Assembly (NCBI GenBank): GCA_032821775.1
Contig: JAVLRN010000001.1
Location: 1,736,001-1,800,000 of the forward strand
Source of the DNA: Sanguinoderma infundibulare
Lineage: Eukaryota; Basidiomycota; Agaricomycetes; Polyporales; Polyporaceae
DNA length: 64,000 nt
Direction: 5' to 3'
Below are positions 11,213 through 21,337 of this stretch, in pieces (position 1 is the stretch's first letter; every line of letters begins with the position of its first letter). The position numbers and the translations under genes are program-made. Under the pieces are notes generated by a model. It ran no database searches. It worked only from the letters and a program-made list of their open reading frames with translations, and was not told the DNA's origin.

Positions 11213-14200
11213 ATGGTTTCCCATCCTGCTGGACCCGGGGCTGCTATCATGAGACTGAGCCCAAACGATGCGGTACGCGAACGACCGCCGTCGTTGTGTC
11301 TTCCTGCCGATCCTCATCACTTCGCGCAGATCCAGTTCATCCTGGCTGACATCCCCATCTTTTCCGTGGGGATTTTGGCTCTCGGAACCTTCACATTCTT
11401 CTTCCTGATGAAGCGCGTGGACAGGTGCGTGGCCACACCCTTCACATTGTGCACTGTCCTCCAACTAATCCTGGACGCATTTCAGATGGGTATTCTTCTT
11501 GCACTTGTCGGTCTTTCTATCATTCCTCGCCGCGGTATTCGACCTCTCGCAACTCCTCATCCAAGGCAGGTCGTCTTCGAGCGGCGACACGAGCAACGAC
11601 ACGATCCCTGCCGGGGTCTCCGGTCTCATCACAGCCCGCGAAGTTTTTTATGGTTTCGCGAACGGGTTTCGCTTCTTGTTCTACTGGGGTTTCGTCGCCA
11701 TGATCCCTGTCGGCGAGACCATCCCGGAGGGGAACAAGATGCATAGTGGCAGCTGGAGGCGCTGGGGACCTATTGGTCTCGTCTTGAAGTGGTCGACACT
11801 GCTTCTCGTCCTGGTCATCACCGTCTTTCAACTCCTCTACCGCGACATCCCCGCGCTCGAGCAAGTCGGTCCCGTCTACGAGGCTGCAGCGGCCCTAGAG
11901 GTCATCCTCTCAGCCATCTTCGTCCTCAAGCTCCTCCTGAACACCTGGGCTGCATTCTCCGTCGGCACTATCACCCCGTCCAAGGGCAAGATGCTAGTGC
12001 AATATGCGCCCATGATTGTTGCACTCATGTTCAGCATGTGGATCGGTGTTGGGAACGTCATCCTTTGTGAGTGCAACACCTCTAAGCTGTGAGACCACTG
12101 ACTGACATGGGATGCAAGTCGAATTCACGGAAACTGTTCTGGGCCGTTTCGTACGCGCAATAGAACTTTACGTCGCCGTGGTCTACATGCTCACCATATC
12201 CTTCCATCATCTTCGCCACCTCTCATTCTTCCCGGTCTACCGCCCTAGCAATCGCTCGGACATCTTCACGCGCGGCTCGATCGACAAGTCCGGTGACATC
12301 TTCTCAACCAAGAACGCAGCTCCCGGGCGGCAGAAGATTGATTTGGTTGAGGGACGCTACCGCGTCGCTCTGGAGGTTCCGCAGACTGTCGAGAGGAATA
12401 GTCAGAGGTCGGGGAGGGTGGAGAGCGTGAAGTCTTTCGTTTCCCGCCTCTCGTCTTGGATGCTCGTGCGCCGCTCTCAGCAAGGGCCTGGGCAGGTCTG
12501 GCGCGTCGACCGGGAACGTGGTCTGTTACCGGTTGTCGACGCTGTTATAACGCCGTGGCATCCGCCTGAGCAAGCGGGAGGTCGTTCTACGTCGCCCGTT
12601 CGTACCCCTCCGCCTGTTCGCACCCCTCCTCCTGTTTTAGACGACGATGAGCGGCGCGGCGTGGTTGCTCGCCTGTCGTCTTGGATGCTCGTGGGCCGCC
12701 GTTCTCAGCAAGGACCTGCGCAGGTCTGGGACGTCGACATGGAACGTGGTCCGTCGCCGGTTGTCGACGCCGTCGTTGGACCGCCTGAACAAGAGGGAGA
12801 CCGTTCCACGTCTCCTGATCTCCCCCCTCCGCCTGTTTTGGTGGACGACGATGAGCGGCGCGGCGCGTCTCCTCTTCCAGAATACCCAGTCACTGAGGCC
12901 AAGCCCCCTGAGCCGACCCCTTCGTCTACTACGCCTCTCACTGCCCAGCCTGTCAATGACGATAACCAGCCCAACGATACTCCCGAGGGTACCCCCGTTC
13001 CTAGCAGGGACTGGCAGGACATTGAGTACTCCAACGCTGTGAGGCACTCCGGCGTCGGCGAGGACGTGCTTGCAAATGCCCTGTCGCAGAAGTACTACAA
13101 GACTGAGGATGGCTCCCCAATCGCCTCGAACATCCAGATCGTCTCTCCGAGCGACGACGAGGCTTCTATGGTCCGGAATAGCATTGATGCGTACAGCCAG
13201 GACATTACGTTGCCTGACCCGACGTCGCCTCTCGCTTCAGCCGCTGTGACCCCCGTTTCGCGCAGCCGGCCTCTGCCCCCCATGCCCGTACCGTTCCGCC
13301 GGACCTCCTTGCTCGCGTCACCCATGACACCGATGCCTCCAGATTCGGCACGTTCCTCGAACATATCTCTCCTCCTCCGTCGACAGAATGAGCTCGACCA
13401 GTCGATCGCGGCTCTGAGGCTCTTCTCGCCCTCAAAGCAGCAGTTCGATGTCAACCAGGCGCCAGTCGACTCGTCTATGAGCGACTACGAATACTCGCCG
13501 AACGCGTCTCACCGGGCTAGCAACAATGATTCGCTCCAGGGCGTGGGCATCGCCTATACTTCTTTGCCCAGCCCAGAGCTGCCTCTTACGACTCCCGGTG
13601 GGCCCCCTCAACCGTCGGCCAAGACTCAGAGCGAGTTCTACATTGACCAGCGGCCCCCGCTGAACCGGTCGAGCATGGATTCCGGCGTTATCCCGGCACA
13701 GGTGAAGTCGCAGAACCAGCTTGCGCCCCCGAGCATGCCCAACTCCCGATTCTCGGACAGCTCCAGCGTTGGCGACCGGGATCGCCGCATCGACTCGATG
13801 GGAACCCAATACGACATCACTTCGTTTGTCGGCAACCTGACCGTCCCCGTGAATCAAAAGGATAGCATCGCGTCATGGACCTCCATAGCGTACTCCGAGG
13901 AAGGCCTGATCAACGTCGCGACCATCGCGAACCCGCCGACCTTCGCCCGCCCGACGCTCATCACGCGGCAGCCCTCGCTCACCAAGCCCCAACAGCAACC
14001 GGGCCTGCCAACGGCTCCGGCCCCGGCAGCCCGTCGCGTCCTTCCTCAGGTCCCGCAGCGCGCACCGCAACCTCAGGCTACGCAACTCCAAGCACCCCAG
14101 TCAGTAGCCGCGTCCAATTCACCAGCTCCCTCCGGTTTGCGGCGGCTTATTGGGCTCCCCGCGAACCCCAGGCCGCGGCTGAACCTGGCGTCAGTGGAGG

Positions 14201-14283
14201 AGAAGGCGTCGTCGCCAAGCAGTGACACCGTGCCCTCCCCGCAGAGTCGGTCTGGCACCCCTATGACGGGAAGGGCACTGTAA
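11213..14283 (+). CDS. Orphan seven-transmembrane protein with long disordered, internally duplicated tail
   Basis: Four exons: 11213-11272, 11330-11424, 11486-12066, 12119-14283, giving about 966 residues; the 57-nt first intron is in frame, so its use is likely but not certain. Residues 20-310 contain seven hydrophobic segments, for example IQFILADIPIFSVGILALG, VFYGFANGFRFLFYWGFVAM, LKWSTLLLVLVITVFQLL, MLVQYAPMIVALMFSMWIG and LYVAVVYMLTISFHHL, a receptor-like topology. The remaining 650 residues are disordered, rich in Pro, Ser and Thr, and presumably cytosolic. Within the tail a segment of about 70 residues beginning RLSSWMLV is tandemly duplicated (12445-12669 and 12670 to about 12870). 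No ligand, G-protein contact or named family can be read from the sequence. It resembles the broad class of uncharacterised basidiomycete 7TM proteins. A signalling role is inference. Confidence 0.82.
12445..12870 (+). repeat. In-frame tandem duplication inside the 7TM protein tail
   Basis: Two copies offset by exactly 225 nt (75 codons). Both contain SSWMLV, then a RSQQGP.QVW core, a D.ERG..PVVDAV stretch, PPEQ.G..STSP, and end at DDDERRG. Copy one also has a small internal repeat, VRTPPP twice. The copies differ at many positions, so the duplication is not very recent. Confidence 0.85.
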
Positions 14284-14800
14284 GCCCCGCTCGCACAAAG
14301 GGTGTCACTCGCAAAGGAAGAGACGATATGTCGTCCGAGCCTTAGGTTACGTGGTGGTGGTCCTCCACACCCAACCCGCTCTCCGCCATGCGAAAGCCAC
14401 CCTAGAGCAACCCAGCCTGTCAATCTCGCATTGTAGTATCTCGGTACGCTGTCGCTCTGCACTAATCACATTGTCGTCGATCGCACTTGCATTTCGGACG
14501 CTACATACATGCTCTGCTGTAAATGTAGTTCTGTAGCACATCGGTGACGCTGAACGGTGCACGCGCTGTGTACAAAGATATGGGACATTATCATTATTTC
14601 TACAGTATGTATTAGTAGAGCATATATTTCTGGATTGCTGGAGACATGGTGATCGGCAGTTCTGGACTGTTGTGCAAGTGCCGTTGCCAGTGGCCACGTA
14701 CGCGTCGCGCTGGACACGATCACGTGGGGCGTGTTTCTGACGTCAGTGCGTGGGGCGCAGGGTACTTAAGGCGGAGGCTGCGGGCGGATAGGCAAGCACA
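14284..14800 (+). promoter_or_regulatory. 3' region of the 7TM gene and promoter of the J-domain gene
   Basis: About 520 bp. The proximal promoter holds three palindromic elements in 46 bp: ACGCGT (MCB-like) at 14700-14705, CACGTG (E-box) at 14721-14726 and TGACGTCA (perfect CRE/ATF site) at 14738-14745, the last 55 nt before the ATG. Binding is inferred from sequence only. Confidence 0.5.
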
Positions 14801-15672
14801 ATGACGACGTTCCCCGACTACTACAAGCTCCTCCACGTCTCTCAGAATGCATCCGTAGACGAGATCAGGACGGCATACAAGAAGGAATCTCTTAAGCGCG
14901 TTATACACTACAATGTCAGCCCGGTGTGACACTCATCCTTGCCCAGGACTCACCCGGATAGGCTCGTAAATGCGACACCGGCGGAGAGACAGGCAGCGAC
15001 CGAGAGGTTTCAAGTGCGTTCCGCGGATCAAGCCTATGCGCATGTCGTTGCTAACTTGCCTGCAGGCTGTAGCGGATGCCTACTACGTCCTGTCCGACCC
15101 TACCCGCAAGAAAGAATATGATCACTTGTACGCAACACGCCGCCCACAGGAGAGGACGGCACAACCCGACTCCTCGGCCAACTTCTTCTCCGCGTTCGCC
15201 GACATGTTCGGCAGACCTGGCGGGACCGGCGCGGAAGCCGGCGCAGCTCCCGCAGATCGTCCAGACGCGGATCGCGTCTTTGCGGACGTGTTTGACGAGG
15301 TCCGTTTTCGGTCCAGCCCGCTCCTGACGTCCACCGCTCACGTTGCATCGCGATAGCTGCTACGCCCAGAGGTCGAACGGCATGCTCCGTGGTGGGCATG
15401 GCTAGGAGCTGTCTGCGGCGCCGGCCTGGGCTTCATCATCGCGAACCTGCCTGGACTCGTGGTTGGCACGTATGCAGGCAACAAGCTGGGTGCAATTCGA
15501 GACGCCAAGGGCAAGAACGTAGCCGCTGTCTTCGGCCAGCTCGGTGGCGACCAGAAGGCTCAGGCGAGGCACCAGCATTACCTCTTCGTTATCCCGTCCC
15601 TTGACACGTTCTTGACAGATCCTGCGAGCATTGGCAGCAAAGGTGCTCGGTGCTGCCGCAAGTACATTCTAA
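14801..15672 (+). CDS. J-domain (DnaJ/Hsp40) protein with C-terminal glycine-zipper-like segment
   Basis: Hsp70 co-chaperone candidate. Five exons (14801-14895, 14947-15013, 15066-15299, 15357-15563, 15619-15672) give 218 residues. The J domain fills residues 4-75: YYKLLHVSQNASVDEIRTAY, the HPD motif in KTHPDRL, and ADAYYVLSDPTRKKEYDHL. A central disordered part follows, then a Gly/Ala-rich hydrophobic region (GAVCGAGLGFIIANLPGLVV and YAGNKLGAIRDAKGK) that could insert into or sit on a membrane, and a helical end ILRALAAKVLGAA. Two introns need GC donors: 14896-14946 (begins GCGCGT) and 15564-15618 (begins GCGAGG). With GT donors the first loses the HPD motif and the second has no frame-preserving donor. 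All exon phases agree under this model. It belongs to no canonical class I or II Hsp40 (no zinc-finger or C-terminal peptide-binding domain). Confidence 0.87.
14896..14946 (+). other. Probable GC-AG intron 1 of the J-domain gene
   Basis: A 51-nt intron with donor AA/GCGCGT and acceptor CCCAG. Splicing here rebuilds Lys-Thr-His-Pro-Asp, the invariant J-domain core. The only nearby GT (14900) shifts the HPD out of frame. The donor is a poor match to the usual GCAAGT, so this is the weakest of the four GC introns. Confidence 0.55.
15564..15618 (+). other. Probable GC-AG intron 4 of the J-domain gene
   Basis: A 55-nt intron with donor CAG/GCGAGG, a TTGACA branch-like motif and acceptor CAG. It joins ..QKAQ to ILRALAAKVLG in frame. 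No GT donor lies close by in the right phase. Confidence 0.65.
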
Positions 15673-16012
15673 TCTTGTCTTGGACATTTCTCCATTCATT
15701 CCAAGTACGGATTCTGGCTGTTGTATGTATTCCTGTCCTGTCTTGGACCTGTGCCTTGTCTGTGCCTTATGGCTCATGTAGTCATCGTTACTAGTCTCGT
15801 CACTAAGTAGTGGTGAGGTGCTCATGTGTTGCGTGCCCGAAGGGGATGGATCGGATCTCTAGCGCTGAGATCTAGATGATCGAAATGGATTTTGAGGGCG
15901 TCGTCCGTGAGCTGCGAGTATTTGCACCTCTCCATCGATGCTCCCTGTCTCGTAGCCTCCCTCTTCATTCTTTACCTGCTCCTCCTCGAGTCCTCGCCTT
16001 CGCATTGCTCGG
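15673..16012. other. Short intergenic region
   Basis: 340 bp between two same-strand genes, holding the J-domain gene 3' end and the next promoter. No element is recognised. Confidence 0.4.
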
Positions 16013-17702
16013 ATGGTTGACACGCGATTCTCCCGGCTGGCGACGCCGGTATGGGCGCGTAATGGCCTTATACAAGGTACATACCCTCCAAGGAAATTCA
16101 CCTGGATCCGTTCCGAAGTCTCAGGGTTCTTGACTGAATGGACTGACTTGCCTCGTGCACAAACAGTCTCACGACCGAGGGCGAGCAGCGTACCTCCAGA
16201 AGGGAGCAAGAAACCGGACTGGGCTCCTGGTGCGTACTATCCCCTCTTCTTCTCAGCCTTTCTTGGTCGACCGTAGCTGATCATGTCGATCCCAAATGGC
16301 TGAATAGACTGCATCTCCGTCAGTCCGCGGAAAAGAAGTATGGGTCTTGACCATCGTACCCCGGCAACGACTAAACACTTGCTGTTAGAGCGAACAGCTG
16401 CTTATGAAGATTCCCTACCGAACCCAACATTTCACTCTCCAGGATCGTGTAATCGTGAGTCCTACAAGACATATCACTCTATGATATTTTCCCCGTACCT
16501 ACATGTCCAAGATACAGAAAGAGAAGTGAGGAAAGCCCCCGTACGCGTCGCCCGGTCCCGAGCCCGAGGCCTGTCCTCCGCAGACAGGGAGATCGTCGCC
16601 GTCGGCCTCACATCTTCTTTGAGGGCGAGTTCGCGCACGCGGAGCGGAACCCGCGCCACGTCTGTCGACGGTCGCCCGCGGCGCAGATGCGCTTCGGTCT
16701 CGCGTGCGCAGAGCGAGGTGCCCTCAGAACGGTTGCAGCAAGTCATGAGCCAGCCGCGGCGCACACCTTCGCGGGCACGAAGAACCAACCACGGTGCGAC
16801 CAGGTCAGCCTCGCGGACAGCCAGCACGCCTCTTGCTGCCGCTGCCGCTTCGCGAAGGGCGAAGTCCAACGCGAATCCCCGGGGCCGAGGAAGGACGAGG
16901 GAGAAGGATAAGACACGGGCTTTACGCGAAGACCCTAACATGACCGTGCCTATGTCAGTCGACGAATGTTGGGATGCCGAATCGTCCGCGAGCGGGAGGA
17001 GGAACGTCAAACGCCGCAGACTGTCTCCGCAGCCGCCCCTTGCGCTTGACATATTGAGAACGCCCCTGGATGGCGAGGACGATATCCAGACAGCGGTTGA
17101 GTTCCAGGAGGATTTCGAGATGCTCGACAGCCCGGACTCCCTGCCATGGGTACCGATGAATCCTGACTCGAAAGACTCCGAATACGTTCCTCCCGGGCTC
17201 AACGCCCTCATCGAAGGTACGTCGTTCCACATTCTCGCCCGCGATTGACACTTGCCGTCTCCACACGCGCCGCGTCATATGCACGGACGCTCGCATTGAC
17301 ACCTTGCCCCATCTAGACATGAAACGTGCGCTCGTGTTGCAAATGTCGGCGCGGCAAAAGGCAGAGAACATGCACACCCAGGAGCTCCAGCGGCGGCTCG
17401 AGCTCGAGCGCGAAGCGGCGCGCCTCGCTGCCGCAAATTGCGCGCTCCGAGCGGAGCGATCGGCATGGAATCCCGCGGCACCTGAGGCGCTCACCAACGT
17501 GTCAGACCTTTACCTCCCGCCACGGCTCACCACGCCCGTCGGTGTCCCTCAGCCTGTGTTTGGGATGCGAGGATCAGCGGGACCAAATGGACGTATGACG
17601 AACGCGAATCCGAGCCGTGATGGTGGCGCGAGCGCGGAAGACGGTATTCGGAGCGGGAGCCCGTCTGACTCTGGGATAGGTGGTACGACCGCAACTTGTT
17701 GA
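16013..17702 (+). CDS. Basic, mostly disordered nuclear protein with C-terminal coiled coil; unknown function
   Basis: Six exons: 16013-16076, 16167-16229, 16308-16337, 16389-16454, 16518-17216, 17317-17702, joining in phase to 435 residues. The first half is strongly basic and Arg/Ser-rich (for example SPRKRKRTAAYEDS and RRNVKRRRLSPQPP, both NLS-like), consistent with a nucleic-acid-binding or nuclear protein. A short acidic segment (EFQEDFEMLDSPDSLPW) precedes an arginine/glutamate-rich amphipathic helix (QELQRRLELEREAARLAA) likely to form a coiled coil. The tail is Gly/Ser-rich. I recognise no domain. The 5' end is the least certain part: the ATG at 16013 was chosen because all downstream phases then fit, and exon 3 is only 30 nt. 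Confidence 0.62.
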
Positions 17703-18650
17703 ACAACGGTCTAGAGGGGCGCGAAGGAGCCCAGATTGCAGCTGTGGCTCACAGGTGCGCCTTGTGAGCGGCGCCAGTCTGTCGGGAAGCGTTCAACTGA
17801 TCGCCATTCGAGCTTCTAGCGCACTTGGAGGTCCCTTCAGTGCAAACGTGCTTCAGGTTCACGTCAAACCTTCGCTCCCGCGCTCAACAATATTGCCTGT
17901 CACCAGCTCAGGGGTCGCGCGGGAGCGTCACGATGGAACCAAGTGTATGGAACCTCGAACGACAGCCCTCGATCGCCTGACGTACTTACATGTACAACCC
18001 CTGAGCTGGATGCTTCCGCGCATACAGGCTTGCCACACTTTGTCAACACTGGGCAGACGAACGTGTGATGTACTGGATCATTATGTACTGGAGTACCAGT
18101 GCTGGAACGATAATATTGCTGTGTAGTACAGTATTGCATGCGGCAGTGTGCGCAACTCTGCTAGTCTGTTCAACCGTGTGTCGAGTGCGAGCTTGAGAGA
18201 TAAATATGGAGAACGAAGGCGATGGTGGATGGATATGGTGATACGATGGATGGATGGATCATAGATGCTTTAAGTGATTGGCCACATGCGCAGCGACGGG
18301 AGACACAATGCGACCAGAAGACGACGGGAATGGCAAGAGTTCAGGCGAACCATGTACTCGAGTCCGAAGCCAAGTACTTATAGTACACCACTTCCAAGAG
18401 ACAACGAACGATGATGACACAAAACTTATTAGGTATACAATGTTTGGATGGTTATGGATATAGCAACTTTTCAGCTCTGGCTGATGCAATATATTATGCA
18501 GTACAAAAGGAGGCTAGGATGGGATTGGGATAGTGCTTGTGTTGTGGGTCGGAAGCGCGATGAGAATGGATCTGAATGGATACACGGATGCATAGACGGA
18601 ACGGAACGGAAATAATATACCAAAATGTCGGGGTGAGAGGGCGCTCCGGT
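17703..18650. other. Convergent 3' intergenic region with GGAT-type simple repeat
   Basis: About 950 bp between two convergent stops. It contains an imperfect GGAT/ATGG microsatellite near 18221-18260 and further GGA-rich sequence around 18560-18615. No gene is supported. Confidence 0.5.
18221..18260 (+). repeat. Imperfect tetranucleotide (GGAT/ATGG) microsatellite
   Basis: Repeated GATGG and TGGA units broken by a short TATGGTGATAC interruption, in a non-coding convergent region. Confidence 0.6.
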
Positions 18651-19970
18651 TCAATTCCAAAGTTCGCCCGCATGGGACTCCTCTAGCGTGGACAGTCCCT
18701 CGGTCGAGCGAAGAGCTTCGTAATCACTAATACCGGCAGCGCCGTTGGCCATCGCGAGAGCCAATGCAGCGATGGCCTTTTCGGAGCGGGAGGCGGTGGG
18801 TGGGGGAGTGTTCCTGGGAACAATGGTAGCAGACGATGGAGAGGCAGTGATCATGCCGCTCTCGTTGGCCTGCGCGGGGAGAGGAAGAGATACTAGCGAG
18901 GAGTTGGCTGATATGGAGTATACATGTGACAAGGCGGGTGTGGAGAAAATGCCTGACGAAGACAGGTCGGTATCCATGTCCGCATGGCCTTCGTCGTCGG
19001 ACGAGTAGGCCGAAAGGCAGGAGGCGCGGTCTATGGGCGACGAACTGCGATCGCCGTCGCCAAGACCGAAAGGCGATGAGAGAGCATCGGGTGTGTCAAC
19101 GTCCATCACGCTGAGCGAGAGGGCCCTTTTCTTGTGCGTGGGGCTACGAGCAATGCCAAATGATGATGTTTCTCCGACGATGAAGATGTCGTCCTCGTCC
19201 TCGGACTGCTCCGCAACGGCCGTCTCCGCTTGAGGGAGACCATAGCAAGAGGTGGGGCGCGGCCGCCACAATCTTCGAGGGGCGTCGAGCACAGACGGGG
19301 ATATGAGGGAACGGGGAGCCCTAAGCCGAGAGCGTTCCCAGTCGCGCATACGGCTGACGAGTCCCTCGCCGTTCTCCGTGACGGTGCGATGCAGCTCACC
19401 GAGGGCAGATGCGCGCATGCGGCGTGCCTCGTCCGATGAAATCCGGTCGCCTTCGCGAGGTGATGCCTCCCGAGATAAACGGGCGCGGCTGGGCCCAGAA
19501 GCGTAACGACGGGATTTGGGCTTCTGTGGGAAGAACCGAAATGCAGCTGATGTGCATGGAAGTCCCGACGCAGATGAGCATGATGTGGGGGCGTTCGGTG
19601 TGGGGAAGGCGGCGTCAATGGTGGCCAGGCCGTTGCTACAGCTTCCTTCGTCCGAAGACCCCTCGGTCTGCGAGGTCCCAAAGACAGGCACGAGATGTCG
19701 GGTAAGCGTATGTGACACCGACGGGTATGTCAAAGGATTTAGACTCACGTTGAAGTCCCTGCGGGCCCTCTTCCCTTTTCGCCACAAGTCTACGTCCCAT
19801 TTCTCGGCGGGCTGGTCGCGAGCGAGGTCCTTGTAAGACGGGCTCCGGATGGAGCTGGGACGCGAGCGTTTGGCAGATATGCGCCATTTAACGTCGTCCG
19901 GTTGGTGGCGGGGAATGGGGGAAGACGCGGAGTGAGATCGGCGGCGATGGCGGTCGGTAAACGAAGACAT
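18651..19970 (-). CDS. Disordered Ser/Arg-rich protein of unknown function
   Basis: One open frame from ATG at 19970 to the stop at 18651, 439 residues if unspliced. An 81-nt in-frame intron is likely at 19668-19748 (GTGAGT donor, CGCAG acceptor), which joins RARRDFN to TEGSSDEGS and gives 412 residues. The N-terminus is Ser/Arg-rich with a conserved-looking KWDVDLWRKGKRARRDFN stretch. The middle has an acidic EQSEDEDDIFIVGE segment next to basic THKKRALSLSVMDVDTP. The C-terminus has an alanine-rich helix (EKAIAALALAMANGAAG). There is no recognisable domain, signal peptide or membrane segment. It may be a nuclear or cytoplasmic regulatory protein, but nothing in the sequence settles that. Confidence 0.65.
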   Translation of the reverse strand: MSSFTDRHRRRSHSASSPIPRHQPDDVKWRISAKRSRPSSIRSPSYKDLARDQPAEKWDVDLWRKGKRARRDFNVSLNPLTYPSVSHTLTRHLVPVFGTSQTEGSSDEGSCSNGLATIDAAFPTPNAPTSCSSASGLPCTSAAFRFFPQKPKSRRYASGPSRARLSREASPREGDRISSDEARRMRASALGELHRTVTENGEGLVSRMRDWERSRLRAPRSLISPSVLDAPRRLWRPRPTSCYGLPQAETAVAEQSEDEDDIFIVGETSSFGIARSPTHKKRALSLSVMDVDTPDALSSPFGLGDGDRSSSPIDRASCLSAYSSDDEGHADMDTDLSSSGIFSTPALSHVYSISANSSLVSLPLPAQANESGMITASPSSATIVPRNTPPPTASRSEKAIAALALAMANGAAGISDYEALRSTEGLSTLEESHAGELWN

Positions 19971-21337
19971 CGACAAGAGTGCAGCTTAACGCAACAAACG
20001 AGGTGCCCGGGAGGAGTTAAATAGAAACAGTACGTGTGGGGAAGTACAGGGAGTAGTGGGGGTGAAAGGCAACCTGGCGAGGAGAGTTGGGAGATCTTGA
20101 GGTGGATGGACCCTGGTGGTCCTGTCCGGAGCGCATTCCGCCTTTGTATGTATCCAGTAGCTCTCGGCAAACCCCGCTCAATCCCAACCCTGCCTTATTC
20201 GGCCGTGCTGGCCTGGCCTTTCTCCCTTGTCCATGTGCCTTCGTCCTGCTAGTTGCTCCCACACCCTCGTTCTCAGCTTCCAATCATTGTCAACTACCAC
20301 CACCAATGCGAATCGCCCTTGCCTCTTGACCGCGACCCACCGGACTGCTAGCGCCGCCAACCGCCCGGGAACTCAAGCGCGTCGTTTCCGCGGATGCGGG
20401 ACCGCCTTGCCCCGTTTGCGTCATGTCCACCCAGTCAGATTTGTGCGACGGTGCGCCTTATTGTGTTCATGGAGAGAATATCCCGGGGTTGCACCGGCTC
20501 TGGTCCTCGTCTCCTCGATGATACCATGTTCCGTCTCCTTTCGAGTCAACGGCACCCGTGACGGAAGTTTGAACGCTAACAAGGTCGAATGGCTCGGAAG
20601 AACAACCCCAGGTGCCAGTCGGCCCGATGTTCTATCAGTAACGGAATCCTGACGCTTTGTGGTACTTGACTAGTTGAGTTTTGACTTCGTTCGTCGTCAT
20701 CCTGACTTCTCGCCACGATGACGCTGCGTGCCGGAGAACGCGCGATAGGGACCGTCGCTGGGGTACAGCGTCCGAGTCAGCTTTCAGGATAGCTCGTTGT
20801 CCGTCCCCCAAGCATCTGCCGCCACCCTCGAACACTATCTGGCGCAGCTGAGACATATCGCTCGTGCTCCCGAAGACCCGCGTATCTCGTTTTGACCTAA
20901 AACATTCGGATACTGACCCTTCATCACACCTAGACTGCTCCATTCAATCACGGAGCTGCCTCGGCCCAATTCGGCGAACAGCCAGGGCTACAATGGATCG
21001 CCGTCGCCCATCCTCCAACCCTCGAGGTCCGTGGCACCGACACAGGCACGATGTTGCCACAGACTCCACCCCGCATTTCCCCATTTCAAACGTCCATCGC
21101 CGCCTACCCGTCTGCTAGCGATCCCCTCTGATGCATTCTCTCCAGCCTTTCCCCGCCTACTCGCGGATCGACGTTGGTCCGACATATAGCCCGCACCTCT
21201 TGCGCAAGCCAGATGTTTCGTGGCGTGCGTCGGGTCAACGTCGGGCGAGCCAGTCCTTCGAACGTACATAAACCTTCCGGATGTGCTGTACGAGCCCCGA
21301 CCATCTTGCGTGGACGCACTAGTCACCAGTCTTCACC
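19971..21337. promoter_or_regulatory. Divergent intergenic region before the GH131 gene
   Basis: 1.37 kb between outward-facing start codons, the longest spacer in the window. Several short frames exist on both strands, but none has a family feature, a convincing intron or a signal peptide. It presumably contains the promoters of the orphan protein and the GH131 gene. I see no repeat or RNA gene. Confidence 0.4.

Noticed and set aside
16474..17232. 252-codon - strand frame
   Set aside because: Exact antisense of the main exon of the basic nuclear protein; low-complexity composition.
19971..21337. Possible extra gene in the 1.37-kb spacer
   Set aside because: Frames are short, with no splice pattern, signal peptide or family feature.
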